NCBI RefSeq assembly: GCF_000585995.1
Contig: NZ_CP007410.1
Span: forward strand, 4,491,430-4,555,429
Direction: 5' to 3'
DNA length: 64,000 bases
From: Pseudomonas brassicacearum
Lineage (GTDB): Bacteria; Pseudomonadota; Gammaproteobacteria; Pseudomonadales; Pseudomonadaceae
Shown here: positions 46,262 through 55,339 of the stretch, piece after piece
Layout of the letters: each line of letters starts with the position of its first letter
Numbering within the stretch: position 1 is the stretch's first letter
Program-made: the position numbers and the translations under genes
The notes under the pieces: generated by a model
What the model saw: the letters and a program-made list of their open reading frames with translations, nothing else
Told to the model about the DNA's origin: nothing
Database searches by the model: none

Positions 46262-46891
46262 TCATTCCGGCCAATGCTGTGACAGGATCGGCGCAACGCG
46301 CGGATGGCGGTCGATGCGCTCCAGCAGCCCATGAAACTCCGGACGGGCGCTTGACATGGCTTCGCGGGTTCCTTGCCACTGGGTGATCACAGCGGCCAGG
46401 ATGTCCAGCGCTCCCGGTTCGTCGCCATTGAGAAACGGCCGGGCTGGGAATTGGTCGGCAAACAGCGCCCAGTTGCGATACAGCCGTTGCTGGGTGCCGG
46501 AGACCAATCGCTGCCGAGTCGCTTCGTCCGCATCCTCCAGCCAGCGTTCCGGAAAATCGATAATGCCGATGGGCGTATAGCAATGGGCAACGATATAGAC
46601 CAGGCCCCGTATGACTTGCGCGCGATGCCCAGGGTCTTCAGGCAGCAACTTTGCCTGGGGAAAGGACAACCCGAGGTGAATCAGAATGGCTGCGGCTTCA
46701 GTCAGCACCGAGCCGTCCGGCAGTTGCAGGGTCGGGACCAACTTCTGCGGGTTCAGCGCCTCCAGTTCCTTCGCCGCCGCGCTGTCCTCGGTCGAATAGG
46801 CATCGATCCGGCGGTACGCCACGCCACAGAGATCCAGGGCAATCTCCACCGCCGAAGAACCAGACTGCCTGTGGCCGAATAACTGATACAT
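46262..46891 (-). CDS. Glutathione S-transferase family protein
   Basis: A 209-residue cytosolic GST. The N-terminal thioredoxin-like domain (residues 1-80) starts MYQLFGHRQSGSSAVEIALD, with the serine-rich active-site region and the cis-proline motif LVPTLQLPDGSVLTEAAAIL. The C-terminal helical domain has ALDILAAVITQW. ATG 46891 follows AGGAG. It ends one base from the pqiC stop on the opposite strand. The substrate is unknown; no partner enzyme is adjacent. Confidence 0.87.
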   Translation of the reverse strand: MYQLFGHRQSGSSAVEIALDLCGVAYRRIDAYSTEDSAAAKELEALNPQKLVPTLQLPDGSVLTEAAAILIHLGLSFPQAKLLPEDPGHRAQVIRGLVYIVAHCYTPIGIIDFPERWLEDADEATRQRLVSGTQQRLYRNWALFADQFPARPFLNGDEPGALDILAAVITQWQGTREAMSSARPEFHGLLERIDRHPRVAPILSQHWPE

Positions 46892-47112
46892 GAGCTTGTC
46901 TCCTGCTGGATATCCTGGCGGTAGAGCTCACAAACCCGTCGGTGTTCCACTGGCCGGACGATACGCCATCCAGATCTCACACCAACCGAAGGTCAGTGGA
47001 CGAGCTATCACTGCCATCGATGTTCACCATCATGTCAATGAAGTTCTCTTGATGATTGCCCGGCGCAACAATGGCCCCACACCAACCCACTGCATCCCCG
47101 GAGCACATCATC

Positions 47113-47547
47113 ATGAAACGCCAAATCATCCTCAGCTTCGCTTTTTCTGTACTGGCAGCCAACGTATTCGCCGCCTCCTCCCAACCGGTCGTTGCCGAGG
47201 GTGGCTCTGATCGCCTGATTGAAAACCGCGTTGCCGAAGGCGGTGCTGAGCGTCTGCTGGAACGTCGCGTTGCTGAAGGTGGCTCTGATCGACTGATCGA
47301 AAACCGCGTCGCTGAAGGCGGTGCTGAACGTCTGCTGGATCGTCGCGTTGCTGAAGGTGGCTCTGATCGACTGATTGAAAACCGCGTTGCCGAAGGCGGT
47401 GCTGATCGTCTGCTGGAACGTCGCGTTGCTGAAGGTGGCTCTGATCGCCTGATCGAAAACCGCGTCGCTGAAGGCGGTGCTGAACGTCTGCTGGATCGTC
47501 GCGTTGCTGAGGGCGGCTCGGATCGCCTGATCGAAAACCGCGCATGA
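47113..47547 (+). CDS. Secreted protein of nine 13-residue repeats
   Basis: A 144-residue exported protein. A Sec signal peptide (residues 1-20, MKRQIILSFAFSVLAANVFA) is followed by ASSQPV and then nine consecutive 13-residue repeats ending in a single alanine. Odd repeats read VAEGGSDRLIENR and even ones VAEGG-A-(E/D)-RLL-(E/D)-RR, so the real unit is a 26-residue pair. There are no cysteines and no aromatic residue after the signal. ATG 47113 follows GGAG. It stands alone, convergent with a DUF1615 gene across a REPIN. I recognise no characterised family; short exported VAEGG-repeat proteins in other pseudomonads are a recollection only. Confidence 0.85.
   Translation: MKRQIILSFAFSVLAANVFAASSQPVVAEGGSDRLIENRVAEGGAERLLERRVAEGGSDRLIENRVAEGGAERLLDRRVAEGGSDRLIENRVAEGGADRLLERRVAEGGSDRLIENRVAEGGAERLLDRRVAEGGSDRLIENRA
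47191..47541 (+). repeat. Nine 39-bp coding repeats (4.5 copies of a 78-bp unit)
   Basis: In-frame tandem array within the secreted protein gene. Units alternate between two 39-base types; copies of the same type are nearly identical at DNA level, differing mostly at wobble bases. This indicates recent expansion or gene conversion and probable copy-number variation between strains. Confidence 0.9.
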
Positions 47548-47584
47548 GTTGCTTGACCGCAACAAATGGTCGGCAATACACCCT

Positions 47585-47715
47585 GTGGCGAGGGAGCTTG
47601 CTCCCGCTCGGCTGCGAAGCAGTCGTAAACCGGCGGGTGCGGTGTGTCTGATGCTCCGCATTTGGCAGGTTTTGGGGCCGCTTCGCAGCCCAGCGGGAGC
47701 AAGCTCCCTCGCCAC
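47585..47715. repeat. REPIN, type B
   Basis: Arms GTGGCGAGGGAGCTTGCTCC and inverse copy, with inner GGCTGCGAAGCAGTCG and GGCCGCTTCGCAGCCC. It lies in the convergent gap after the repeat-protein gene and is the longest REPIN here (131 bases). Confidence 0.9.
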
Positions 47716-47787
47716 GGGTTTGTCGATTGCCTTAAGTGAACAGCATTAGGCCTCTTCCGCCGGGCTTTTTCATGCCCCAACGTCTGG

Positions 47788-48882
47788 CTAACGCCCCGAC
47801 GCCTTCGCCATGCACCGCTGATAACGCTCATCCACCCGCTTGGCAAACCACGCTGTGGTCAGCTTGCGCGTGATTTTCGGACTCTTGAGCACGATCCCCG
47901 GCAATACGGCCCGCGGCAACCGCTTGCCCTCAGCCTGTTCAGCCAATTCGAACACGCGCTTGTAGAGCTTGCTGTCTTCAAACGCCAGGCTATCGCCCTG
48001 CTCCAATTGATTGCGAATGGTCGGGTTGCGCATCCCCAATGATTTACCCAGCGTGCGCACCGCCAATTCGGTACTGCCCGGCATGATGGAGTCATGCACA
48101 ATCAAATCGCCATCGAGCGCCAGGGAAATGCCCGAAGCCCGACTCACCGCATGCTGGAAAGCCGCGTTGCGACTGGCGTACCACCCGGCATTGAAATCGG
48201 CGAAACGATACAACGGCTCGGTGTAGCTCACCGGATAGCCCAGCAAATGCGCGATACCGAAATACATTCCGCCACGACGGCTGAACACCTCACGGCGAAT
48301 CGAGCCGTCCACCGCGTAGGGATAACCCCGGGCATTGGCTTGGGCAAAGGCGATACTGACCTGCATCGGCCCACCCGTGTGCACCGGGTTGAAACCGCCG
48401 AACAGCGTCTTGCCCAGCGGCACCATGTCGATGAAATCATCGAAAATCTCACTCAGTTCCTTCTCGCTACGCGCCCCGTTGAGCCGATCGCTGTAGCTCT
48501 TGCCATTGGGCGAGCGCACCTGCAACGCGCCGCTGACCAATAGCTCCGGAATGTGCACCTTCGCCGCACGGCGGTTGATTTCCTGACGAGCAATCTTACC
48601 CAGCCCCGGCACCGCCGGATCGGCCTGGAACGTCGACTCCTGTTCGGTCACCGCCAGGACAGCGCAGATATTCTGCGTCGTGGGGGAGATCTGCTGAGCC
48701 GCGAAAGCCACGTAGATGTCCGTCGCCCAGCCTTCGCGATCCGTAGTCTTGGCCGGCAACAACCGCACGATCTGCGCCTTGACCTCGGCAGGTTGGCGTT
48801 CAGGCTCCTGGGCCTGGCGGCTGCCGCAACCGGCCAGGGCTAGCAACGCGGCCAGGCTGATCATCAATCGATTGAGTTGCAT
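47788..48882 (-). CDS. DUF1615-family lipoprotein
   Basis: A 364-residue lipoprotein: signal MQLNRLMISLAALLALAGC with lipobox LAGC, so Cys19 is the lipidated residue. The mature protein contains a segment around residues 75-110 with TQNICAVLAVTEQESTF that looks lysozyme-like (glutamate after VTEQES), and long conserved-looking stretches GKTLFGGFNPVHTGGPMQVS and RREVFSRRGGMYFG. These match my memory of DUF1615. ATG 48882 follows GGAG. It probably resides in the outer membrane; a murein-related function is a guess from the ExE-type motif. Confidence 0.82.
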   Translation of the reverse strand: MQLNRLMISLAALLALAGCGSRQAQEPERQPAEVKAQIVRLLPAKTTDREGWATDIYVAFAAQQISPTTQNICAVLAVTEQESTFQADPAVPGLGKIARQEINRRAAKVHIPELLVSGALQVRSPNGKSYSDRLNGARSEKELSEIFDDFIDMVPLGKTLFGGFNPVHTGGPMQVSIAFAQANARGYPYAVDGSIRREVFSRRGGMYFGIAHLLGYPVSYTEPLYRFADFNAGWYASRNAAFQHAVSRASGISLALDGDLIVHDSIMPGSTELAVRTLGKSLGMRNPTIRNQLEQGDSLAFEDSKLYKRVFELAEQAEGKRLPRAVLPGIVLKSPKITRKLTTAWFAKRVDERYQRCMAKASGR

Positions 48883-48987
48883 GGTGCTCCATCAGGTTGG
48901 TTATTCCGGAGCAACCATACGATCAAAAGCGGGCACGGGCTATGTTCCGTCGCGCAGAGCAACAAAATGATGCAGGAAGCCCCCCCT

Positions 48988-49075
48988 GTGGGAGCGAGCT
49001 TGCTCGCGATGGCGTCGGCACATTCGGCATCGGCGCAAGCTGACCCACCGCTATCGCGAGCAAGCTCGCTCCCAC
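48988..49075. repeat. REPIN, type A
   Basis: Arms GTGGGAGCGAGCTTGCTCGC and inverse copy around a spacer with GCGTCGGCACATTCGGCATC. It is placed downstream of hemB and upstream of the DUF1615 gene, both on the minus strand. Confidence 0.9.
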
Positions 49076-49128
49076 AGGGGATTGGGGGGATATGGAACTT
49101 GCGTCAGATTGCGGTCCCTGACGCTGGA

Positions 49129-50103
49129 TCAGATCCCACTCAACGCCAAATCCATCGCAAAGTAAGTAAAGATCAGGTCCGCACCCGCCCGTTTGATCGC
49201 GCCAAGGCTTTCGCGCACCACGCGGGCTTCGTCGATGGCGCCAGCCTGGGCGGCGAATTTGATCATCGCGTATTCGCCGCTGACCTGATAGGCCGACAGC
49301 GGCAGGTTCGAGGCCTGGCGAATGTCGCGGATGATGTCGAGGTAGGCACCGGCCGGCTTGACCATCAGCGCATCGGCGCCTTCCTGCTCATCGAGCAAGG
49401 ATTCGCGCAACGCTTCGCGACGATTCATCGGGTTCATCTGATAGCTCTTGCGGTCGCCTTTCAAGGCGCTGCCGCCCGCCTCGCGAAACGGACCATAAAG
49501 CGCCGAGGCGAATTTGGTGGAATAGGCCATGATTGCCGTCTGGCTGAAGCCCGCTTCATCCAGCGCCCTGCGAATGGCCTGGACCTGTCCGTCCATGGCC
49601 GCGGACGGCGCGATCACATCGGCACCGGCACGGGCCGCCGCCACGGCCTGCTTGCCCAGGTTGAGCAAGGTCCGGTCGTTGTCTACTTCATGCCCGTGGA
49701 GTACGCCGCAATGACCATGATCGGTGTACTCACAGAAGCAAGTGTCGGACATCACAATCATTTCCGGCACCGCGTCCTTGCAGATTCCGGCCATGCGCGA
49801 CACCAGCCCGCGCTCGTTCCAAGTGTCGCTACCGTCGCTGTCCAGGTGATGAGACACACCAAAGGTCATGACTGACTTGATGCCGGCACGGGCATAGCGC
49901 TCGATCTCGCTGGCCAGTTTCGCTTCAGGGATGCGCACCACGCCCGGCATGCTCTTGATCGGCACGAAATCATCGATCTCTTCTTCGACGAAAATCGGCA
50001 ACACCAGGTCGTTCAAGGTGAACTCGGTTTCCTGGAACAGGCTGCGCAGGCTCGCATTGCGACGTAGACGGCGTGGACGCGCTTCGGGGAACTGGCTGGA
50101 CAT
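49129..50103 (-). CDS. hemB: Delta-aminolevulinic acid dehydratase, zinc-cysteine type
   Basis: A 324-residue porphobilinogen synthase that condenses two 5-aminolevulinates. The two Schiff-base lysines are in [16 protein letters not shown] and [14 protein letters not shown]. The catalytic metal site has three cysteines at residues 122, 124 and 132 ([15 protein letters not shown]), the E. coli zinc type. As I recall, the main HemB of P. aeruginosa has a DxALDPFTTHGQDG motif instead and is magnesium-dependent, so this may be a second isoform. ATG 50103 follows AGGAG; the frame extends 23 residues upstream without support. It stands alone on the minus strand. Confidence 0.93.
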   Translation of the reverse strand: MSSQFPEARPRRLRRNASLRSLFQETEFTLNDLVLPIFVEEEIDDFVPIKSMPGVVRIPEAKLASEIERYARAGIKSVMTFGVSHHLDSDGSDTWNERGLVSRMAGICKDAVPEMIVMSDTCFCEYTDHGHCGVLHGHEVDNDRTLLNLGKQAVAAARAGADVIAPSAAMDGQVQAIRRALDEAGFSQTAIMAYSTKFASALYGPFREAGGSALKGDRKSYQMNPMNRREALRESLLDEQEGADALMVKPAGAYLDIIRDIRQASNLPLSAYQVSGEYAMIKFAAQAGAIDEARVVRESLGAIKRAGADLIFTYFAMDLALSGI

Positions 50104-50217
50104 GGGACTCCTGGGGTAAATGGGTACTCGATCACAGGGGCAAAGCTTATGCCCTGGTCGGCCAGGGCACAAACGCCGGCTGGCAAACAGAGTGTTACCA
50201 GCCTGGCAATAATCGCC

Positions 50218-51075
50218 TCACAAGGTCAGCGAGCCATTGATGCAAGTCACCACTGCGCCGCCAATCCAGACGTCATCCCCCAACTGCTCGACATGAATGC
50301 GCCCGGCCCGGCCCATCGTCAGTCCCTGGCTGACCACATAGGACGCAGGGGCCAGCCCCTTGCCCAGCATCCACTGGGCAAGCCCGGCGTTCAGGCTGCC
50401 GGTGGCTGGATCCTCCGGCATGCCGTCACCGGCAATGAAACCGCGCACTTCAAATTGCGCCTCATCGCCGTCCACCGCCGGATCCCAAGGGGCGATGACG
50501 CCCACGGCCAGATCCAGCAATTGATGATAATCGGGCTTGAGCGTCAACACCTGCTGGCGATCCTTGAGCATCACGGCCAGCCAACCGGCGCCGTTATCAA
50601 CCCATTGCGCCTCGACAATCGCCTCGGCCGCCAGCCCGAGCCCCTGGCACACCCGCTCCAACAGGTCGGTTTCCAGCGGACCGGACTTGAGCAAGGGTGG
50701 CGCCAGGAACGCCAATCCATAATCGCTACGGCGGATCCTGACCAGGCCGACGCCACATTCCTGCACGATCTCCCGCCCTTTCGGCACGCCTCCGGCTTCG
50801 AGCCAGGCGTGACAACTGCCCAGAGTCGGATGACCGGCAAACGGCAACTCGGTCGACGTGGTGAAAATTCGCACCCGGTAATCGGCCTCCGGATGCCGTG
50901 GCTCCAGCAGGAACGTGGTTTCGCTGAGGTTGGTCCAGTTGGCAAACGCGACCATGCGCTCATCACTGATCTCATCCGCGCCGAGCACCACCGCCAGTGG
51001 ATTGCCCTTGAGCGGCACGGCGCTGAACACATCCAGTTGCTTGAATTCGAATCGGCTGGCCATCGGGTCATTCAT
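50218..51075 (-). CDS. PhzF-family isomerase-like protein
   Basis: A 285-residue PhzF/diaminopimelate epimerase-fold protein. The catalytic glutamate motif NLSETTFLL is near residues 48-56, following QLDVFSAVPLKGNPLAVVLG; ELPFAGHPTLGSCHAW and the C-terminal GDGMPEDPATGSLNAGLAQWM motif are classic. No phenazine genes are nearby, so it is a general PhzF-like isomerase of unknown substrate. Its ATG overlaps the stop of the upstream GST gene (ATGA), so the two are co-translated. Confidence 0.92.
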   Translation of the reverse strand: MNDPMASRFEFKQLDVFSAVPLKGNPLAVVLGADEISDERMVAFANWTNLSETTFLLEPRHPEADYRVRIFTTSTELPFAGHPTLGSCHAWLEAGGVPKGREIVQECGVGLVRIRRSDYGLAFLAPPLLKSGPLETDLLERVCQGLGLAAEAIVEAQWVDNGAGWLAVMLKDRQQVLTLKPDYHQLLDLAVGVIAPWDPAVDGDEAQFEVRGFIAGDGMPEDPATGSLNAGLAQWMLGKGLAPASYVVSQGLTMGRAGRIHVEQLGDDVWIGGAVVTCINGSLTL

Positions 51076-51770
51076 TCCGGGATCTTCAGCCCACGCGCCA
51101 CGGCCGGTCGCGCCAGGAAACGCTCCAACACCCGTGTCACATTGGGAAAGTTCTGGATACCCACCAAATCACCGGCCTCATAAAAACCGATCAAGTTACG
51201 CACCCAGGGAAACGTGGCGATATCGGCGATGGTGTAGCGCTCGCCCATGATCCAGTCCCGTCCTTCGAGACGACCGTCGAGCACCTTGAGCAGGCGTTTG
51301 CTTTCCTCGACATAACGATCGCGAGGCCGCTTGTCCTCGTAGTCCTTGCCGGCGAACTTGTTGAAGAATCCCAGTTGCCCGAACATCGGCCCGATACCGC
51401 CCATCTGAAACATCAGCCACTGAATCGTCTCATAGCGCGCCGCCGACTCCTGGGCCAACAACTGGCCACTTTTGTCCGCCAGATAAATCAGGATCGCCCC
51501 CGACTCGAACAACGCCAACGGCTTATCCCCTGGCCCATGAGGGTCGAGAATCGCCGGGATCTTGTTATTGGGGTTCAGGGAAAGGAACTCGGGGGACAAC
51601 TGGTCGTTGCTGCCAAAGTCCACTTTGTGGGGTTCATAGGGCAGGCCAATCTCCTCCAGCATGATCGAGACTTTCACGCCGTTGGGCGTTGGCAGGGAAT
51701 AGAGCTGGAGCCACTCCGGGTATTGGGCGGGCCATTTTTGGGTGATGGGGAATGAGGTTAGATCGGGCAT
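51072..51770 (-). CDS. Glutathione S-transferase (YfcG/YghU Nu-class type)
   Basis: A 232-residue GST. Thioredoxin-like N-terminal domain with LYSLPTPNGVKVSIMLEEIG (the TPNG motif of disulfide-reductase GSTs), KVDFGSNDQLSPEFLSLNPN, and the glutathione-binding ALFESGAILIYLAD. The helical domain ends FLARPAVARGLKIPE. The ATG at 51770 is chosen for homologous start (MPDLTSFPI), although no good ribosome-binding site is seen. The related E. coli enzymes bind two glutathiones and reduce disulfides. It overlaps the PhzF-like gene by four bases. Confidence 0.88.
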   Translation of the reverse strand: MPDLTSFPITQKWPAQYPEWLQLYSLPTPNGVKVSIMLEEIGLPYEPHKVDFGSNDQLSPEFLSLNPNNKIPAILDPHGPGDKPLALFESGAILIYLADKSGQLLAQESAARYETIQWLMFQMGGIGPMFGQLGFFNKFAGKDYEDKRPRDRYVEESKRLLKVLDGRLEGRDWIMGERYTIADIATFPWVRNLIGFYEAGDLVGIQNFPNVTRVLERFLARPAVARGLKIPE

Positions 51771-52092
51771 GAGGGGCAAGCTCGAGTATGAAAGGAAAGG
51801 CCTGAGAATAATCCAAGATGCGCAGGACAGCATCAGAAGACACGTCACGGGAATCACACTGACCTTTCTTAATTCCGCAACATCCTGTCGCTAACATTCG
51901 AACTGCCTCCAAGGAAGAGGCCTTACAGTGCCGCGGATCAGCCGAGATCGAACCAAAGGGCTTCAAGGGACTCTGAGCAGTGCCCCCGAAGAATCGAAGC
52001 GGCATCACGACAGGGAAAACACCCGAGGCCAGGCGCCTCGCGGTGCCAAGGTTTGTCAGCCTGACTCAAGAGTGCTGAAGAATATTTATTCG
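51771..52092. other. 322-base divergent spacer, no gene seen
   Basis: Between the GST gene (minus) and the histidine phosphatase gene (plus). It includes a small hairpin GCCTC-N7-GAGGC (51905-51921) and GGCCAGGCGCC-rich sequence near 52031. The phosphatase frame stays open through part of it, but codon choice and the lack of a ribosome-binding site argue against an earlier start. Promoters for both genes should be here, but none is clear by eye. Confidence 0.5.
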
Positions 52093-52767
52093 ATGATGAA
52101 CCCACTGAATTTCGCCAGACGCTTCAAACACCGTTCGTGGCTGGTGCTACCAACGCTGCTTGTGGTCTGTGGCCTGGTGCTGTCGCTGGAATCCAGCGTC
52201 AGCCGCGCCCAGCCAGCCGACGGTGTGCAGACCCTGGTGTTCCTGCGGCATGCCGAGAAACCCGATGGCGGGCTGGGCCAGCTCAATTGCCAGGGCCTCA
52301 ACCGCGCCATCGACCTGGCCACCCTGCTGCCGGAAAAATTCGGCAAGGCCGACTACGTGTTCGCGGCCAACCCTACCCGCAACGTCGAAGAGGGTGAGCT
52401 GGACAATTCCTACAGTTATATTCGCCCGCTGATGACCATCAGCCCCAGCGCCATCAAGCTTGGCCTGCCGGTGAATATCAATTATTCGGCCAACGACACC
52501 AGCGACCTGGCTGACGAATTGCTCCACGACAAGTACCACAACGCCACCGTCTACACCGCCTGGTCCCACGGCTATTTGCCAGAGCTGATCAACAAGGTCG
52601 CCGAGGAGGCGGTGGGCGAGGAACAGACCATTACCGATGACTGGGCATCCAGCGACTTCGATTCGCTGTTCGTGCTGACCCTGACCTGGCATAACGGCAA
52701 GGCCAGCCTCAGCAGCCGGAGCTACAAGCAAGGCTTGGACAACGGCAAGGAAGCCTGTCCGACATAA
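52093..52767 (+). CDS. Membrane-anchored histidine phosphatase-like protein
   Basis: A protein of 224 residues with an N-terminal hydrophobic segment (about residues 13-36, SWLVLPTLLVVCGLVLSLES), ending in SRAQ, either anchor or signal. The phosphatase domain has the RHG-type motif LVFLRHAEKPDGG (about residues 47-59) with the nucleophile histidine, and the second catalytic histidine in WSHGYLPELI. It lies in the periplasm or at the outer face of the inner membrane. Two adjacent ATGs (52093, 52096) are possible starts. The substrate is unknown; the superfamily includes phytases, SixA and mutases. Confidence 0.78.
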   Translation: MMNPLNFARRFKHRSWLVLPTLLVVCGLVLSLESSVSRAQPADGVQTLVFLRHAEKPDGGLGQLNCQGLNRAIDLATLLPEKFGKADYVFAANPTRNVEEGELDNSYSYIRPLMTISPSAIKLGLPVNINYSANDTSDLADELLHDKYHNATVYTAWSHGYLPELINKVAEEAVGEEQTITDDWASSDFDSLFVLTLTWHNGKASLSSRSYKQGLDNGKEACPT

Positions 52768-52788
52768 CCATTGAGTACTTCTTCCTTT

Positions 52789-52876
52789 GTGGGAGCGAGC
52801 TTGCTCGCGATAGCAGTGCGTCAGTCAACATAAGCGTTGGCTGATCCGACGCTATCGCGAGCAAGCCCGCTCCCAC
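52789..52876. repeat. REPIN, type A
   Basis: Left arm GTGGGAGCGAGCTTGCTCGC, right arm GCGAGCAAGCCCGCTCCCAC with one substitution. Located in the convergent gap between the phosphatase and selU genes. Confidence 0.9.
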
Positions 52877-52892
52877 ATTATTTTGTTCCGCA

Positions 52893-53996
52893 TTACCCGC
52901 GCCGCAGCGCTCGCTCGCGCAGGTACTCCAACACCGCCGCCTGCTCTCCAGAGAACTCGATCCGCAAGCCCTTCTTTTCCCGCTGGAACACATACATCGG
53001 GTCGTAATACTCGCGCAGCAAACCTTCGATCCAGCCGCGATGCAAGTCGACGGCGCCGCTATTGGCCTGCTCGGCCAGGGCGGCCTCCATGATCTCCATC
53101 AAACGCCGGTGACGGTCGCCGCCCAGGCGCTTGTGAATGTTGTTCAGGCTCGCCAGCAATCGCTCGGAAAACAGCGAGAAGCCTTCGTCGCCATGTACGG
53201 CAATGAATTCGGCGCACAGGTTAATGACGTAATCACGCAGGATTCGTTCGACCCGCCGCTCCAGGCTGTCTTCAAGCCAGACCATCGGAACCTGCTGCAT
53301 GCGCTGGAACAAGGGCAGCGGCAAGGCGCAGCTGCCGACCATGCGGCTTTCATCTTCCAGCACGAACTGTTCGATACCGGCGGCGCGCTTTTTCAGCACG
53401 TCCACCGCCAGACGGTTCTCGAAATCGATGTTGGAAGGTTGCCCGGTGGCGCGCTTGCCAAAGCTCGAGCCGCGATGATTGGCATAGCCCTCCAGGTCCA
53501 GGCTATTGCCCAACTGGGTCAGCACTTCAGTCTTGCCGGTGCCGGTCATGCCGCCCAACAGCACCAGGTCGCATTCGGTGACCGCCTGCTCGACGGTGCC
53601 AAGCAGGAAGGTGCGCATGGCCTTGTAGCCGCCACCGACCCTGGGGTATTCAATCCCCGCTTCGTCCTTGAGCCACTGCTGGACGATCTGCGAACGCAAG
53701 CCACCGCGAAAGCAATACAACACACCATCAGGATGGCTTTGGGCGAACTCGGCCCAGGCCTGGATGCGTTGCGCCTTGATCTCACCGGACACCAACTGAT
53801 GGCCCAGGACAATGGCGGCCTGCTGCCCCTGCTGTTTGTAGCAGGTACCGACGCGTTCCCGTTCGAGGTCGGTCATCAACGGCAAATTGATCACGCCGGG
53901 GAATGCGCCCTTGAGAAATTCGACCGGCGCACGAGTGTCCATCATCGGCCGGTCGTTGAGGAAGATATCGCGGTAATCGGTGATGTCCTGGGTCAT
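52893..53996 (-). CDS. selU: tRNA 2-selenouridine synthase
   Basis: A 367-residue enzyme (also mnmH/ybbB). A rhodanese-like domain (residues about 5-130) has its catalytic cysteine in [11 protein letters not shown], followed by a P-loop [12 protein letters not shown] (about residues 148-159) and GSSFGKR. It replaces sulfur with selenium in 2-thiouridine at the wobble position of tRNAs for Lys, Glu and Gln, by way of a geranylated intermediate. The ATG at 53996 overlaps the last base of the selD stop (TGATG), so selD-selU is translationally coupled. Confidence 0.95.
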   Translation of the reverse strand: MTQDITDYRDIFLNDRPMMDTRAPVEFLKGAFPGVINLPLMTDLERERVGTCYKQQGQQAAIVLGHQLVSGEIKAQRIQAWAEFAQSHPDGVLYCFRGGLRSQIVQQWLKDEAGIEYPRVGGGYKAMRTFLLGTVEQAVTECDLVLLGGMTGTGKTEVLTQLGNSLDLEGYANHRGSSFGKRATGQPSNIDFENRLAVDVLKKRAAGIEQFVLEDESRMVGSCALPLPLFQRMQQVPMVWLEDSLERRVERILRDYVINLCAEFIAVHGDEGFSLFSERLLASLNNIHKRLGGDRHRRLMEIMEAALAEQANSGAVDLHRGWIEGLLREYYDPMYVFQREKKGLRIEFSGEQAAVLEYLRERALRRG

Positions 53997-55030
53997 CAAG
54001 ACACCTCGACCGCGTAGGTCTGTCGCTCAACCAACTCGCCAATCGGCTCCAGTGCCAGGCCGAGTTCAACGGCAACCCGCAGAAACTCGCCTTCGCCCTC
54101 GGGGGTGACGGCGATCAACAGGCCGCCGCTGGTCTGCGGGTCGCACAGCACGCGTTTGTGCAGCTCCTGGACGCGACCGAGCTTGCTGGCGTAGCTGTCG
54201 TAGTTGCGCAACGTACCGCCCGGTACACAGCCCAGGTCGAGGTAGTACTCGACACCCGGCAGGCGCGGCACCGCGTCGTAGCGAATCCGCGCCGTCACTT
54301 GGCTGCCATCGGCCATTTCCACCAAGTGCCCGAGCAGGCCGAAACCGGTGACGTCGGTCATCGCGGTCACACCGTCGAGTTTGCCGAAGCGGCTGCCGGG
54401 TTTGTTGAGGGTGCACATCCAGTCGCGAGCCAGGCCAACGTCGGCGGCGCGCAACTTGCCTTTCTTTTCCGCGGTGGTGAGGATGCCGATGCCCAGGGGT
54501 TTGGTCAGGTACAAGCGGCAACCGGCGGTGGCGGTGTCGTTGCGTTTCATGTGGCGCTTTTGCACCAGGCCCGTGACCGCCAGGCCGAAAATCGGCTCAG
54601 GTGCGTCAATCGAATGCCCACCGGCCAGGGGAATGCCCGCCTCGTCACACACCGAACGACCGCCGCGAATCACTTCCCGTGCGATTTCCGGGGCCAGCAC
54701 GTTGACGGGCCAGCCGAGAATCGCAATGGCCATCAGCGGGTCACCGCCCATGGCGTAGATGTCGCTGATGGCATTGGTGGCGGCGATGCGGCCGAAGTCG
54801 AACGGATCGTCGACAATCGGCATGAAAAAGTCGGTGGTCGAGACCACCCCGCGCTCCTCGTCGATGGCGTACACCGCGGCATCGTCCCGGGAGGCATTGC
54901 CGACCCACAGCTTGGGGTCAAGGTTCTGCGCACCGCTGCCGGCCAGGATCACTTCCAGCACTTGTGGCGAAATCTTGCAGCCGCAACCAGCGCCGTGGCT
55001 GTACTGGGTCAGGCGAATCGGCTCGCTCAT
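53996..55030 (-). CDS. selD: Selenide, water dikinase (selenophosphate synthetase)
   Basis: A 344-residue enzyme making selenophosphate from selenide and ATP. The glycine-rich catalytic loop [10 protein letters not shown] (residues 11-20) has cysteine at the position that is Sec in some organisms, followed by the catalytic lysine. [14 protein letters not shown] and [20 protein letters not shown] are AIRS-domain metal/ATP motifs. The ATG at 55030 has AGAGG eight bases upstream; an ATG two codons earlier is too close to it. It supplies SelU next door and any selenoprotein machinery elsewhere. Confidence 0.95.
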   Translation of the reverse strand: MSEPIRLTQYSHGAGCGCKISPQVLEVILAGSGAQNLDPKLWVGNASRDDAAVYAIDEERGVVSTTDFFMPIVDDPFDFGRIAATNAISDIYAMGGDPLMAIAILGWPVNVLAPEIAREVIRGGRSVCDEAGIPLAGGHSIDAPEPIFGLAVTGLVQKRHMKRNDTATAGCRLYLTKPLGIGILTTAEKKGKLRAADVGLARDWMCTLNKPGSRFGKLDGVTAMTDVTGFGLLGHLVEMADGSQVTARIRYDAVPRLPGVEYYLDLGCVPGGTLRNYDSYASKLGRVQELHKRVLCDPQTSGGLLIAVTPEGEGEFLRVAVELGLALEPIGELVERQTYAVEVS

Positions 55031-55240
55031 GGGCATACCTCTCGTAAGTCAAGGTGGCTGATTCTACAGCAACAGCGGTGGCTCAGCGCTGCATCGCGAT
55101 GGGTGCCCAGATATGCCTTGTCATACTTGGTACCGGTTCGAGCGTCGAGCGGCCCTTCGGTGCACACGGACTGACCAAAAAGACAGGAAAAACCCCATAA
55201 AGCCCAGTTTTTCAAGGCCATGACCAAATCTGGTATGGGA

Positions 55241-55258
55241 TGTGCAAACGTTTGCGCA
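55241..55258. promoter_or_regulatory. PurR/LacI-type palindrome upstream of the nucleoside-uptake genes
   Basis: TGTGCAAACGTTTGCGCA is a near-perfect 18-bp palindrome with the central CG typical of LacI-family operators and close to the PurR box (GCAAACGTTTGC). It lies 82 bases upstream of the Tsx-like channel gene, in a 303-base gap that otherwise holds only the promoters of selD and this gene. No LacI-family gene is in the window. Confidence 0.65.
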
Positions 55259-55339
55259 AGTTGTCGGCCTCAACGCATCGATGGCTTTTTCAACCTTCAT
55301 GGAACGCGGGCTTCGGCTCGCACGGACAAGGACTTTCCA

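Noticed and set aside
47191..47541. Could be a CRISPR array
   Set aside because: The 39-base units are contiguous without unique spacers, are in frame within a gene with a signal peptide, and have no cas genes nearby.
46977..47846. Antisense open frames over the repeat gene
   Set aside because: They come from the repeated DNA itself; they cross the REPIN at 47585 and have no plausible start.
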